A stretch of 64,000 nucleotides of DNA from Kitasatospora sp. MAP12-44 (GTDB taxonomy: Bacteria; Actinomycetota; Actinomycetes; Streptomycetales; Streptomycetaceae), in the NCBI RefSeq assembly GCF_029892095.1, contig NZ_JARZAE010000004.1, positions 7,130,001 through 7,194,000 of the forward strand, in the 5' to 3' direction. Each line of letters opens with the position of its first letter. The stretch's first letter is position 1. This document shows positions 37,449 to 46,121 of this stretch, one piece after another. The position numbers and the translations under genes are program-made. The notes under the pieces are model-generated. The model saw only the letters and a list, made by a program, of their open reading frames with translations. It was not told where the DNA came from and did not search any database.

Positions 37449-37925
37449 GTGTCCGTGGGAGAGCTGGCCGGCCTGATCGTGGCCGTGGGCTGGGCCGTCC
37501 TGGTCACTCTGCTCGCCGTTGTCCTGGTCCGACTCTCCAAGGTGCTGCGCGAGGCCACCGTGCTGGTCTCCTCGGTCACCGAGCAGGCCGTGCCGCTGCT
37601 GGTCGACGCCGGCGCCGCCGTGCGCAGCGCCCACGAGCAGCTGGAGCGGGTGGACGAGATCACCGCCAACGTGCAGGACGCGGCCGCCAACGCCAACGCG
37701 CTCTCCTCGACCGTCGCCGCCACGCTGGGCGGCCCGCTGGTCAAGGTCGCCGCCTTCAGCTACGGCGTGCGCAAGGCCGTCAGCCGCCAGCAGGGCACGC
37801 TGACCCTCCCTCAGCAGGGCGCCGAGCAGGACGCGCTGACCCGCCTGATCCGGGCCGAGGTCCGCGCCGCCACCGCGCCCCGCGGCGGCCTGCTGTCCCG
37901 CGTCCGGCGAGCCGTGAAGGGCTGA
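37449..37925 (+). CDS. DUF948 membrane-anchored protein
   Basis: A 158-residue protein with one N-terminal membrane helix (about residues 6-30, LAGLIVAVGWAVLVTLLAVVLV) followed by a long amphipathic helical region, EATVLVSSVTEQAVPLLVDAG and DEITANVQDAAANANALSS. This matches DUF948, a general-stress-like family without known biochemistry. The GTG at 37449 follows GGAGGAGCGAAGGGAG, so translation should be strong. It precedes a second small protein by 6 nt and then alaS, the conserved order in Streptomyces. Confidence 0.85.
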   Translation: MSVGELAGLIVAVGWAVLVTLLAVVLVRLSKVLREATVLVSSVTEQAVPLLVDAGAAVRSAHEQLERVDEITANVQDAAANANALSSTVAATLGGPLVKVAAFSYGVRKAVSRQQGTLTLPQQGAEQDALTRLIRAEVRAATAPRGGLLSRVRRAVKG

Positions 37926-37931
37926 TGCACC

Positions 37932-38348
37932 GTGGTTCGACGCGTCTTCTGGATGGCGGTCGGTGCGGGCACCGCCGTCTGGGCCATGAACAAGGCCAAC
38001 GAGGCCGCCCGCCGGCTCACCCCTGACAGCCTCTCGGGCACCGCCGCGCGCGGCGCCCTGCACCTGGGCGACGTCGCCAAGCGCTTCGCACTGGACGTCA
38101 AGGCCGGCATGGCCGAGCGCGAGCAGGAGCTGCGCGCCGACCTCGGCCTGGACGGCACCGCCGTGCTCGACCCGCCGCGCCGGCGCCTGAGCGCTCCGCG
38201 CGACGCCGGATACCGAGCTATCTCGGCGGCCCCGGGCACCCCGGGCGCCGCCCTGCCGACGTCGCGCACCACCCCCCAAGCCATCGCGTCAACGCCCCGC
38301 CAGCTCGAACAGCGCCGGGGCAGTACCCCCAACCGGAAGGACCAATAA
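37932..38348 (+). CDS. DUF6167-family small protein
   Basis: A 138-residue protein starting RRVFWMAVGAGTAVWAMNKANE, a short hydrophobic helix followed by a charged linker (LTPDSLSGTAARGALHLGDVAKRFALDVKAGMAEREQEL, of which RFALDVKAGMAEREQEL is the conserved block). The C-terminal 60 residues are Pro/Ser/Thr/Arg-rich and probably disordered. No enzymatic motif is present. The GTG at 37932 is 6 nt after the DUF948 stop, and its own stop overlaps the alaS ATG by 1 nt (TAATG), so it is cotranslated with alaS. A membrane-associated role is inferred only from the helix. Confidence 0.8.
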   Translation: MVRRVFWMAVGAGTAVWAMNKANEAARRLTPDSLSGTAARGALHLGDVAKRFALDVKAGMAEREQELRADLGLDGTAVLDPPRRRLSAPRDAGYRAISAAPGTPGAALPTSRTTPQAIASTPRQLEQRRGSTPNRKDQ

Positions 38349-41017
38349 TGGAGTCGGCAGAGATCCGCCGCCGCTGGCTGCGCTTCTTCGAGGAGCGCGG
38401 CCACACCGTCGTTCCGTCGGCGTCCCTGGTCGCCGACGACCCCACCCTGCTGCTGGTCAACGCCGGCATGGTGCCGTTCAAGCCGTACTTCCTCGGCGAG
38501 GTCAAGCCCACCTTCAGCACGGCCACCAGCGTGCAGAAGTGCGTGCGGACGCCGGACATCGAAGAGGTCGGAAAGACCACCCGGCACGGCACGTTCTTCC
38601 AGATGTGCGGCAACTTCTCCTTCGGCGCCTACTTCAAGGAAGGGGCCATCTCCTACGCCTGGGAGCTGCTGACCTCCTCGGTGGAGGACGGCGGCTACGG
38701 CCTGGACCCGGAGAAGCTCTGGATCACCGTCTACCAGGACGACGACGAGGCCGAGAAGATCTGGCTGGAGAAGATCGGCGTCCCCTCCGAGCGCATCCAG
38801 CGCCTGGGCAAGGCCGACAACTTCTGGTCGATGGGCGTCCCCGGCCCGTGCGGCCCGTGCTCGGAGATCAACTACGACCGCGGCCCCGCCTACGGCGAGG
38901 AGGGCGGCCCGGCCGTCAACGGTGAGCGCTACATGGAGATCTGGAACCTGGTCTTCATGCAGTACGAGCGCGGCGCCGGCACCGGCAAGGACGACTTCCC
39001 GATCCTCGGTGACCTGCCCGCCAAGAACATCGACACCGGTCTCGGCCTGGAGCGCCTGGCCACCATCCTGCAGGGCGTCGACAACCTCTTCGAGATCGAC
39101 ACCACCCGGATGATCCTGGGCCGGGCCGCCGAGCTGACCGGCCACCGCTACGGCGCCGGCGAGAAGACCGACGTCTCGCTGCGCGTGGTCGCCGACCACA
39201 TCCGCACCTCGGTGATGCTGGTCGCCGACGGTGTGACGCCGGGCAACGAGGGCCGCGGCTATGTGCTGCGCCGCATCCTGCGCCGCGCGATCCGCAATAT
39301 GCGCCTGCTGGGCGCCACCGAGCCGGTCGCCCGGTCGCTGACCGAGGTCACCATCGAGGCGATGGGCCCGCAGTACCCGGAGCTCTTCGAGGAGCGCAAG
39401 CGCATCGAGACGGTGATCGTCGCCGAGGAGATGTCGTTCCTGCAGACCCTGCGCAGCGGCACCACCATCCTGGACGCCGCCGTCGCCGAGACCAAGTCGG
39501 GCGGCGCCACGGTGCTCGCCGGTGACAAGGCCTTCCAGCTGCACGACACCTTCGGCTTCCCGATCGACCTCACTCTGGAGATGGCCGCCGAGCAGGGCCT
39601 CTCGGTGGACGAGGACGGCTTCCGCCGCCTGATGAAGGAGCAGCGCGACCGCGCCAAGGCCGACGCCCGCGCCAAGAAGCACGGCCACGCCGACGTCTCC
39701 GCCTACCGCGCGGTGGCCGACGCCTCCGGCGCCACCGCCTTCATCGGCTACAGCGACACGCAGGGCGAGGCCACCGTGGTCGGCCTGCTGGTGGACGGCG
39801 TGCCGGCCCCGGCCGCGCACGAGGGCGACGACGTCGAGCTGGTCCTGGACCGCACCCCGTTCTACGCCGAGGGCGGTGGCCAGCTCGCCGACCACGGCCG
39901 GATCAGGTTGGACTCCGGCGCCGTGGTCGAGGTCCGCGACGTCCAGCAGCCGGTGCCCGGTGTGATCGTGCACAAGGGCTCGGTGCTGGTGGGCGAGGTG
40001 CTGATCGGCGCCTCCGCCTACACCCAGCTCGACCTGGAGCGCCGCCGGGCCGTCTCGCGCGCCCACAGCGCCACCCACCTGACCCACCAGGCGCTGCGCG
40101 ACGCGCTCGGCCCGACCGCCGCCCAGGCCGGCTCGGAGAACGCCCCCGGCCGCTTCCGCTTCGACTTCGGCTCGCCGACCGCCGTCCCCGGCTCGGTGCT
40201 GGTGGACGTCGAGCAGAAGATCAACGAGGTGCTGGCCCGCGAACTCGACGTCACCGCCGAGGTGATGACGATGGATCAGGCCCGCAAGGCCGGCGCCATC
40301 GCGATGTTCGGCGAGAAGTACGGCGACGCCGTCCGGGTGGTGACCATCGGTGACTTCTCCAAGGAGCTCTGCGGTGGCACGCACGTCGGCAACACCGCCC
40401 AGCTGGGCCTGGTGAAGCTGCTCGGCGAGTCCTCGATCGGCGCCGGCGTGCGCCGCGTCGAGGCGCTGGTCGGCGTGGACGCGTACAAGTTCCTGGCCCG
40501 TGAGCACACCGTGGTCGCCCAGCTGACCGAGCTGGTCAAGGGCCGCCCGGAGGAGCTCCCGGAGAAGATCTCCTCGATGCTCGGCAAGCTCAAGGACGCC
40601 GAGAAGGAGATCGAGCGCTTCCGCGCCGAGAAGGTGCTGGCCGCGGCCGGCGGCCTGGTCGACGGTGCCCAGGACATCCACGGCGTGGCCCTGGTGGCCG
40701 CCCGGGTGCCGGACGGCGTCAGCGCCGACGACCTGCGCAAGCTGGTCCTGGACGTCCGCGCCCGGCTTGGCTCCAAGCCGGCCGTGGTCGCGGCCTTCAC
40801 GGTCGCGAACGACCGCCCGCTGACCGTCATCGCCACCAACGAGGACGCCCGCGCCCGCGGCGTCAAGGCCGGCGAGCTGGTCAAGGTCGCCGCCAAGACG
40901 CTGGGCGGCGGCGGTGGCGGCAAGGACGACGTCGCCCAGGGCGGCGGCACCGACGCCTCCGCCGTGGACCAGGCCGTCGAGGCCGTCCGCAAGCTGGTGG
41001 CGGAGCGCGCCAGTTGA
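38348..41017 (+). CDS. alaS: Alanyl-tRNA synthetase
   Basis: Charges tRNA-Ala and edits mischarged serine and glycine. The 889-residue protein has the class II core (MESAEIRRRWLRFFEERGH start, GTFFQMCGNFSFG, GGTGLGLER-like NIDTGLGLERLATIL), the editing domain with HSATHLTHQALR (HxxxH) and the C/H zinc-type CGGTHVGNT, and the C-terminal C-Ala domain with glycine-rich GGGGGGKDDVAQGGG. These cover all expected parts. The ATG at 38348 overlaps the preceding stop (TAATG). The ruvX start lies in its stop codon (TGATG), so the run is coupled. Confidence 0.97.
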   Translation: MESAEIRRRWLRFFEERGHTVVPSASLVADDPTLLLVNAGMVPFKPYFLGEVKPTFSTATSVQKCVRTPDIEEVGKTTRHGTFFQMCGNFSFGAYFKEGAISYAWELLTSSVEDGGYGLDPEKLWITVYQDDDEAEKIWLEKIGVPSERIQRLGKADNFWSMGVPGPCGPCSEINYDRGPAYGEEGGPAVNGERYMEIWNLVFMQYERGAGTGKDDFPILGDLPAKNIDTGLGLERLATILQGVDNLFEIDTTRMILGRAAELTGHRYGAGEKTDVSLRVVADHIRTSVMLVADGVTPGNEGRGYVLRRILRRAIRNMRLLGATEPVARSLTEVTIEAMGPQYPELFEERKRIETVIVAEEMSFLQTLRSGTTILDAAVAETKSGGATVLAGDKAFQLHDTFGFPIDLTLEMAAEQGLSVDEDGFRRLMKEQRDRAKADARAKKHGHADVSAYRAVADASGATAFIGYSDTQGEATVVGLLVDGVPAPAAHEGDDVELVLDRTPFYAEGGGQLADHGRIRLDSGAVVEVRDVQQPVPGVIVHKGSVLVGEVLIGASAYTQLDLERRRAVSRAHSATHLTHQALRDALGPTAAQAGSENAPGRFRFDFGSPTAVPGSVLVDVEQKINEVLARELDVTAEVMTMDQARKAGAIAMFGEKYGDAVRVVTIGDFSKELCGGTHVGNTAQLGLVKLLGESSIGAGVRRVEALVGVDAYKFLAREHTVVAQLTELVKGRPEELPEKISSMLGKLKDAEKEIERFRAEKVLAAAGGLVDGAQDIHGVALVAARVPDGVSADDLRKLVLDVRARLGSKPAVVAAFTVANDRPLTVIATNEDARARGVKAGELVKVAAKTLGGGGGGKDDVAQGGGTDASAVDQAVEAVRKLVAERAS

Positions 41018-41505
41018 TGATGGACGAAGGTCAGGAGCCCACGCCCTGGCGCCGGGGCCGGCGGATCGCCGTCGACGTCGGTGACGCCCGGATCGGGGTC
41101 GCGTCCTGCGACCCCGACGGGCTGATCGCCACGCCCGTGGAGACGGTCCCCGCCGGGGGCCGCTCCCAGGCGCGGCTCAAGGCCATCGTCGAGGAGTACG
41201 ACGCCATCGAGGTGGTGGTCGGCCTGCCGCGCTCGCTGAGCGGCAAGGAGGGCCCGGCGGCGGAGAAGGTGCGGGGCTACGCGGGCCGGCTGGCCGCGCT
41301 GCTGGCTCCCGTGCCGGTCCGCCTGGTCGACGAGCGGATGACCACGGTCACCGCGGCCCAGGGGATGCGCGCGTCCGGGGTGAAGGCCAAGAAGGGCCGC
41401 TCGGCGATCGACCAGGCGGCCGCCGTGGTGATCCTGCAGAGCGCCCTTGAGACCGAACGGGTGAGCGGTCGCGCGCCAGGCGAGAGCGTCGAGCCGAGCA
41501 GCTGA
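41017..41505 (+). CDS. ruvX: RuvX/YqgF Holliday junction resolvase-like RNase
   Basis: A RNase H-fold nuclease family; bacterial members process pre-16S rRNA 5' ends and were first proposed as junction resolvases. The 162-residue protein shows IAVDVGDARIGVASCDPDG, VVVGLPRSLSGKEGPAAEKV and LVDERMTTVTAAQ, the three acidic motifs of the family, and SAIDQAAAVVILQSAL at the end. I chose the ATG at 41017, overlapping the alaS stop; an ATG one codon later or a TTG one codon earlier are possible. A long palindrome follows the stop. The family is essential in E. coli. Confidence 0.94.
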   Translation: MMDEGQEPTPWRRGRRIAVDVGDARIGVASCDPDGLIATPVETVPAGGRSQARLKAIVEEYDAIEVVVGLPRSLSGKEGPAAEKVRGYAGRLAALLAPVPVRLVDERMTTVTAAQGMRASGVKAKKGRSAIDQAAAVVILQSALETERVSGRAPGESVEPSS

Positions 41506-41529
41506 TCACTCTGGTCTAGCTTGCTGATG

Positions 41530-41561
41530 GGGGCCCGTCCGGACGCGTCCGGACGGGCCCC
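41530..41561 (+). terminator. 32-bp perfect palindrome after ruvX
   Basis: GGGGCCCGTCCGGACG is followed directly by its complement, a 16-bp arm pair whose centre would open as a small loop. It probably ends the alaS-ruvX transcript. Confidence 0.75.
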
Positions 41562-41598
41562 TTGACGTTGGCTATCGGCGCCGGAGGCTTCTCGACCC

Positions 41599-42777
41599 AT
41601 GGACCAGGACTCGGCGCCCGGACTCACTCCTGGGCACCTCGGGGCGCCGGTGCTGGAGCCCGGCCCGCAGCCGCGCCGCCCCACCGCCCGCCCCTCCCCG
41701 TCCGACCAGCGCCAGGACCACACCGGCCTGGCCTGCGGCCTCACCGCGCTGCTGCTGGCCCTGCTCACCGGCACGGCCGTGCTGGCGGGCTTCCAGCTCT
41801 TCGGCGGCTCCGGCTCCAAGCCGGCCGCCGACTTCGCGGGCGGCGGCAGCGGGACCGTCCAGATCTCCGTCCCGCAGGGCGCCAGTCTGACCCGGATCGG
41901 GCAGATCCTGGTGCAGAACAAGGTGGTGGCCAGCACCCGGGCCTTCACCTCGATCGCCGCCCAGGCCACCCGGCAGCGGATCCAGCCCGGCACGTACACG
42001 CTCAAGCGGCAGATGTCCGCGGCCGCCGCGCTCTCCGTACTCGGCAACCCCGCCAACGCCAACGGCCTGACCGTACCCGAGGGTTGGCGTGCCAGCCAGA
42101 TCTACGCCGCGATCGACCAGCGCCTCAAACTGACGGCGGGCAGCGCCCAGGCCGCCGCCGATCAGCAGCGCGAGGAGCTCGGGCTGCCCGACTACGCGGG
42201 CGGCAACCCGGAGGGCCTCTACTACCCGTCCACCTACAGCGTCACCAGCGACAGCACGCCGATCTCGCTGCTGCGGCAGATGGTCAGGCAGGCCGGTGTG
42301 GAGGCCGACACCGACGAGTTGGAGGCGGGGGCGAGCAGCAACGCGATCAGCCCGTACCAGGCGCTGGTGATGGCCAGCCTGGTCCAGGGCGAGGCCGACA
42401 ACCCGGACGACATGGCCAAGGTGGCCCGGGTGATCTACAACCGGCTCGCCAAGGGCATGGCGCTGCAGCTGGACTCGACCATCAACTACGCGCTCGGCCG
42501 CACCACGCTGCACACCACGGTGACCGACACCAAGCTCGACTCGCCGTTCAACACCTACCAGCACACCGGCCTGCCGCCCACCCCGATCGACAGCCCCGGA
42601 CACGACGCGCTGGACGCGGTGCTGAACCCGGCGCAGGGGGACTGGCTCTACTTCGTGACCGTCCAGCCGGGCGATACCCGCTTCACGGACAGTGAGCAAC
42701 AGCACAGGAAGAACGTCGACGACTTCAACGCCTACCAGGCCCAGCACGGCTCCTCGCCCGGCGCGAGCCCCTCCTGA
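41599..42777 (+). CDS. mltG: Endolytic murein transglycosylase MltG, short paralogue
   Basis: Cleaves nascent peptidoglycan strands to end or release them. The 392-residue protein has a 45-residue Pro/Gln-rich cytoplasmic tail, one membrane helix at about 47-68, and an extracellular LysM-like plus YceG catalytic region. The YceG motif reads SLVQGEADNPDDMAKVARVIYNRLAKGMALQLDSTINYALG in short, with the glutamate in QGEA as the conserved acid and LPPTPIDSPG near the end. The ATG at 41599 follows a gap with the ruvX palindrome. A second, larger mltG paralogue lies directly downstream, unlike the single copy I recall in S. coelicolor. Confidence 0.9.
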   Translation: MDQDSAPGLTPGHLGAPVLEPGPQPRRPTARPSPSDQRQDHTGLACGLTALLLALLTGTAVLAGFQLFGGSGSKPAADFAGGGSGTVQISVPQGASLTRIGQILVQNKVVASTRAFTSIAAQATRQRIQPGTYTLKRQMSAAAALSVLGNPANANGLTVPEGWRASQIYAAIDQRLKLTAGSAQAAADQQREELGLPDYAGGNPEGLYYPSTYSVTSDSTPISLLRQMVRQAGVEADTDELEAGASSNAISPYQALVMASLVQGEADNPDDMAKVARVIYNRLAKGMALQLDSTINYALGRTTLHTTVTDTKLDSPFNTYQHTGLPPTPIDSPGHDALDAVLNPAQGDWLYFVTVQPGDTRFTDSEQQHRKNVDDFNAYQAQHGSSPGASPS

Positions 42778-42948
42778 GGCTCCGGTGAGGCCACTCTGTG
42801 CGAGGACGGGACCGGGGGCTTCGACGTGCGGTACGGTAACGTCTCCCATCAGGCGCTGCGCTAGCACGCCGGTTCGAGATGTTGCCGGGACGCCGTCCCG
42901 GACGGGCGGTCCGATCAACCGCCCGTCTCCGTCGGCAAAAGGGATTCG

Positions 42949-44784
42949 ATGACTGATCAGGGTCGGGGCTACGGCTCCCAGCCGTGGAACCCCGCCGAGT
43001 CCGGGTACGGGGAGCAGGCGCAGCAGGTCGCCACCCCCGACGGGCAGGGATACGTCGGACAGGATCCATACGCGCAGCAGCAGTACCAGCAGCAGCCGTA
43101 CCAGCACCAGCAGCACCTCCAGCAGATCCCGCAGCAGGGCAACTACGGCCAGGGCCAGTTCGTGCCGCAGGGCCAGGGCCAGGGTCAGAGCCAGGGCCAG
43201 GGCTACGGCCAGCAGCAGGGCTACCCGCAGCAGGAGCAGTACGGCCAGCAGTACGGTCAGCAGCAACCCGTGCAGCCGTACCAGCAGCAGCCGACGCAGC
43301 AGCAGTGGCAGCAGCAGCAACAACAACAGCAGCAGCCGTACCAGCAGGCCGCCTTCCCCCAGCAGCAGCAGTACCAGCAGCCCGCGCCCGCCCCGATGCC
43401 CACCCCGGTCATCCCGCGGCCCGCCGGACCCGGCGCGGACGGCATCGACTGGGAGGCCGAGGCCGCCGCGCTGGACAACCCGAGCCTGGTGGCGGAGGAG
43501 GCGTACGAGGACGAGGACTACGCCGAGGACTACGCCGAGGACGAGTACGTCGAGGGCGAGCACGAGGAGTACGCCGAGGACGGCGAGTACACCGAGGACG
43601 AGTACGCCGAGGAGGAGGAGAGCCACGGCTCCTTCCTCCCCGAGGTGCAGGACACCAGCCGCGAGTCCGCGCGCAAGCGCAAGGAGAAGGGCAAGAAGTC
43701 CGGCCGCCGCAACCGCGGCGCCTGCCTGGTCGTCGCCCTGGTGATGCTCGGCGGCGTGGGCGGTGCCGGCTACTTCGGCTACGGCTTCTACAAGAGCCAG
43801 TTCGGACCGCCGGCCGACTACGTCGGTGCCGGCAGCGGCACGGTGGACATCGAGATCAAGGCCGGTTCGGTCGGCAGTGACATGGCGCTGGTCCTCAAGG
43901 ACGCCGATGTGGTGAAGAGCGCCGCGGCCTTCACCGACGCCTACAACAAGAACCTCCCGAAGGCGGCCAGCATCCAGCCCGGCTTCTACAGCATGCACCA
44001 CGAGATGTCCGCCGACGCCGCCGTCCAGCTGCTGCTGACCGCGGCCGGCGGTGACGCGCTGATCGTGCCCGAGGGCCAACCGGCCAGCGCCGTCTACACG
44101 TTGATCGACAACAAGCTCAAGCTCACGCCCGGCACCACGGCCAATGTGGCGAAGACCCAGGCGGCGAGCCTGGGCCTGCCCGCCTACGCCGGCAACAACC
44201 CCGAGGGCTTCCTCTGGCCGACCAAGTACTCGATCAGCCAGGGCATGCAGCCGCTGGACCTGCTCAAGGAGATGGTCTCCAACGCCAACTCCACGTACGC
44301 GGGCCTCAATCTGGACGCGGGCGCGCCGGCCGTCGGCCTCAAGAACGCCTACGACGTCATCACCGAGGCCAGCATCCTGCAGCGCGAGGGCAACAACAAC
44401 GCGGACTTCGGCAAGATGGCTCGGGTCATCTTCAACCGGCTGACCACCGACGTGAACCACCCACCCCACACGCTGGGCATGGACACTACGCTGCAGTACT
44501 CGGTCGGCTCGAAGACCCTCACCAGCGCGCAGATCAAGGACGGGTCGAACAAGTACAACACCTATATCAACCCGGGCCTGCCGCCGACCCCGATCGCCAA
44601 CCCGGGTCAGGACGCCATCCAGGCGGTACTCAACCCGACGCCCGGGGCCTGGGGCTTCTTCCTGGCCACCAGTCCGACGCAGACCCTGTTCTTCAACACG
44701 GGCGACGAGTTCGCGGCGGCCGTCAAGGCCAACTGTGCCGCCCACGGCCAGGGCTTCAACGCCGCGAACGTCACCTGTAGCTAA
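42949..44784 (+). CDS. mltG: Endolytic murein transglycosylase MltG, long Q-rich paralogue
   Basis: Same enzyme family as the preceding gene. The 611-residue protein has a very long cytoplasmic tail: residues about 30-150 are Gln/Tyr/Gly/Pro-rich with a run of nine glutamines, residues about 170-230 are acidic and tyrosine-rich (repeats of EDEYAE type), followed by a basic cluster (RKRKEKGKKSGRRNR), a membrane helix at about 260-283, and the YceG domain with ASILQREGNNNADFGKMARVIFNRL and LPPTPIANPG. It is the likely orthologue of S. coelicolor SCO1499. The ATG at 42949 follows AAAGGGA. It is 11 nt upstream of aroE. Confidence 0.93.
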   Translation: MTDQGRGYGSQPWNPAESGYGEQAQQVATPDGQGYVGQDPYAQQQYQQQPYQHQQHLQQIPQQGNYGQGQFVPQGQGQGQSQGQGYGQQQGYPQQEQYGQQYGQQQPVQPYQQQPTQQQWQQQQQQQQQPYQQAAFPQQQQYQQPAPAPMPTPVIPRPAGPGADGIDWEAEAAALDNPSLVAEEAYEDEDYAEDYAEDEYVEGEHEEYAEDGEYTEDEYAEEEESHGSFLPEVQDTSRESARKRKEKGKKSGRRNRGACLVVALVMLGGVGGAGYFGYGFYKSQFGPPADYVGAGSGTVDIEIKAGSVGSDMALVLKDADVVKSAAAFTDAYNKNLPKAASIQPGFYSMHHEMSADAAVQLLLTAAGGDALIVPEGQPASAVYTLIDNKLKLTPGTTANVAKTQAASLGLPAYAGNNPEGFLWPTKYSISQGMQPLDLLKEMVSNANSTYAGLNLDAGAPAVGLKNAYDVITEASILQREGNNNADFGKMARVIFNRLTTDVNHPPHTLGMDTTLQYSVGSKTLTSAQIKDGSNKYNTYINPGLPPTPIANPGQDAIQAVLNPTPGAWGFFLATSPTQTLFFNTGDEFAAAVKANCAAHGQGFNAANVTCS

Positions 44785-44795
44785 AGGGACACCCC

Positions 44796-45626
44796 ATGAG
44801 CATCCCCCAGCGCCGGGCAGCCGTGCTCGGCTCGCCGATCGCGCACTCGCTCTCGCCGGTGCTGCACAACGCGGCCTACCGTGCGCTCGGCCTTCAGGGC
44901 TGGGAGTACGGGCGCTTCGAGGTGGACGAGGCGGGGCTGCCCGGCTTCTTCGCCGGGCTGGAGCCGGAGCTGTGGGCGGGCCTGTCGCTCACCATGCCGC
45001 TCAAGCGCGCGGTGCTCCCGCTGCTGGACGAGGTGAGCGCGACGGCACTGGCCGTGGACGCGGTGAACACCGTGGTTTTCGAGGCTGACGGCCGGCGCAC
45101 CGGCGACAACACCGACGTGCCCGGCCTGATCGCCGCGCTGCGCGAGCGCGGCGTGACGACGGTGCCGGCGGCGGCCGTGCTCGGGGCCGGGGCCACCGCC
45201 TCCTCCACGCTCGCCGCGCTGGCCGAGGTCTGCACCGGCGAGGTGACCGTCTATGTCCGCAGCCCCGAGCGGGCGGCCGAGATGCGGGCGCTGGGCGAGC
45301 GGCTCGGCCTCGCGGTCCGTACGGCGCCCTGGGAGCGCGGCGCCGAGGCACTGGCCGGGCCGCTGACCGTCTCGACCACCCCGGTCGGCGCCACCGACGC
45401 CTTCGCGGACGGGCTGACGGCCGCGCCCGGCACGCTCTTCGACGTGCTCTACCACCCCTGGCCGACCGCCCTGGCGGCCGCCTGCGCCGAGCGCGGCGCG
45501 ACGGTGCTGGGCGGCCTTGACCTGCTGGTCCACCAGGCGGTGCTGCAGTGCGAGCGCTTCACCGGGATCACCCCGGGCCCGCTCGCCGCGATGCGCGCGG
45601 CCGGCGAGCAGGCCCTGTCCGCCTGA
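44796..45626 (+). CDS. aroE: Shikimate dehydrogenase
   Basis: Reduces 3-dehydroshikimate to shikimate with NADPH in aromatic amino acid synthesis. The 276-residue protein has the substrate motif GSPIAHSLSPVLHN, the catalytic lysine in LTMPLKRAV, GDNTDVPGL, and the NADP-binding loop LGAGATASS, followed by DVLYHPWPTALA and GLDLLVHQAVLQ at the C-terminus. The nucleotide loop lacks the usual basic NRT-type selectivity motif in obvious form (VRSPERAAE is present). The ATG at 44796 follows AAAGGGAC. It is 11 nt after the long mltG and ends before a convergent small membrane gene. Confidence 0.95.
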   Translation: MSIPQRRAAVLGSPIAHSLSPVLHNAAYRALGLQGWEYGRFEVDEAGLPGFFAGLEPELWAGLSLTMPLKRAVLPLLDEVSATALAVDAVNTVVFEADGRRTGDNTDVPGLIAALRERGVTTVPAAAVLGAGATASSTLAALAEVCTGEVTVYVRSPERAAEMRALGERLGLAVRTAPWERGAEALAGPLTVSTTPVGATDAFADGLTAAPGTLFDVLYHPWPTALAAACAERGATVLGGLDLLVHQAVLQCERFTGITPGPLAAMRAAGEQALSA

Positions 45627-45642
45627 CTCAGACCGGTTGGTC

Positions 45643-45894
45643 TCAGTGTGCCGTCCGGGGTTCCCGGCCGCGCAGCGCGGCGACCAGCCCGATCAGCGAG
45701 ACCACCGCCCAGACGCCCTCGAGCAGCAGGAATCCCCACTGCCGGGTGACGGCGGCCTGCGCCGCGAGAATGGCCGAGCCGGTGAGGTTGAAGACCAGAT
45801 AGGCCTTGGACCGGGCGCTGAGACGACCCCACTGGGCCAGCGCGAAGGGGATCAGTATGAGAATCGATCCGAAGATCTGAACAGCCTGCTCCAT
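45643..45894 (-). CDS. CBU_0592-like small membrane protein
   Basis: An 83-residue protein with three predicted membrane helices: IFGSILILIPFALAQW, AYLVFNLTGSAILAAQA and FLLLEGVWAVVSLIGLVAAL. This three-helix layout matches small CBU_0592-type membrane proteins of unknown function. I chose the ATG at 45894, with GGAGGG 8 nt upstream; an ATG at 45909 adds five residues but lacks such a site. It is antisense to the aro genes and splits aroE from aroCKBQ. It has no visible partner and may be an independent unit. Confidence 0.75.
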   Translation of the reverse strand: MEQAVQIFGSILILIPFALAQWGRLSARSKAYLVFNLTGSAILAAQAAVTRQWGFLLLEGVWAVVSLIGLVAALRGREPRTAH

Positions 45895-46121
45895 GACGGC
45901 GCCCTCCATGACAAAGCCGCGTCGTCTTGGCAGTCCGGGTACGGCGCGTCTCGTCCGGGGGCCGCAGGATGGCGGTCCACTTCCATTGTGCCTGACTTTG
46001 TCCGCCCAGCGGACCGTGATCCGATCCCGTCGCCGGACATGAAAGGATTCGGTTGAGAGATGAACCCCGGCCGGACCGCCGCCTCACCCGCCGCGACCGG
46101 ACCGCTGACGAAGGAGCACCG

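Noticed and set aside
43070..43400. CAG-type repeats considered as a CRISPR or tandem DNA repeat
   Set aside because: The period is codon-based and in frame with mltG, encoding glutamine; there are no spacers.
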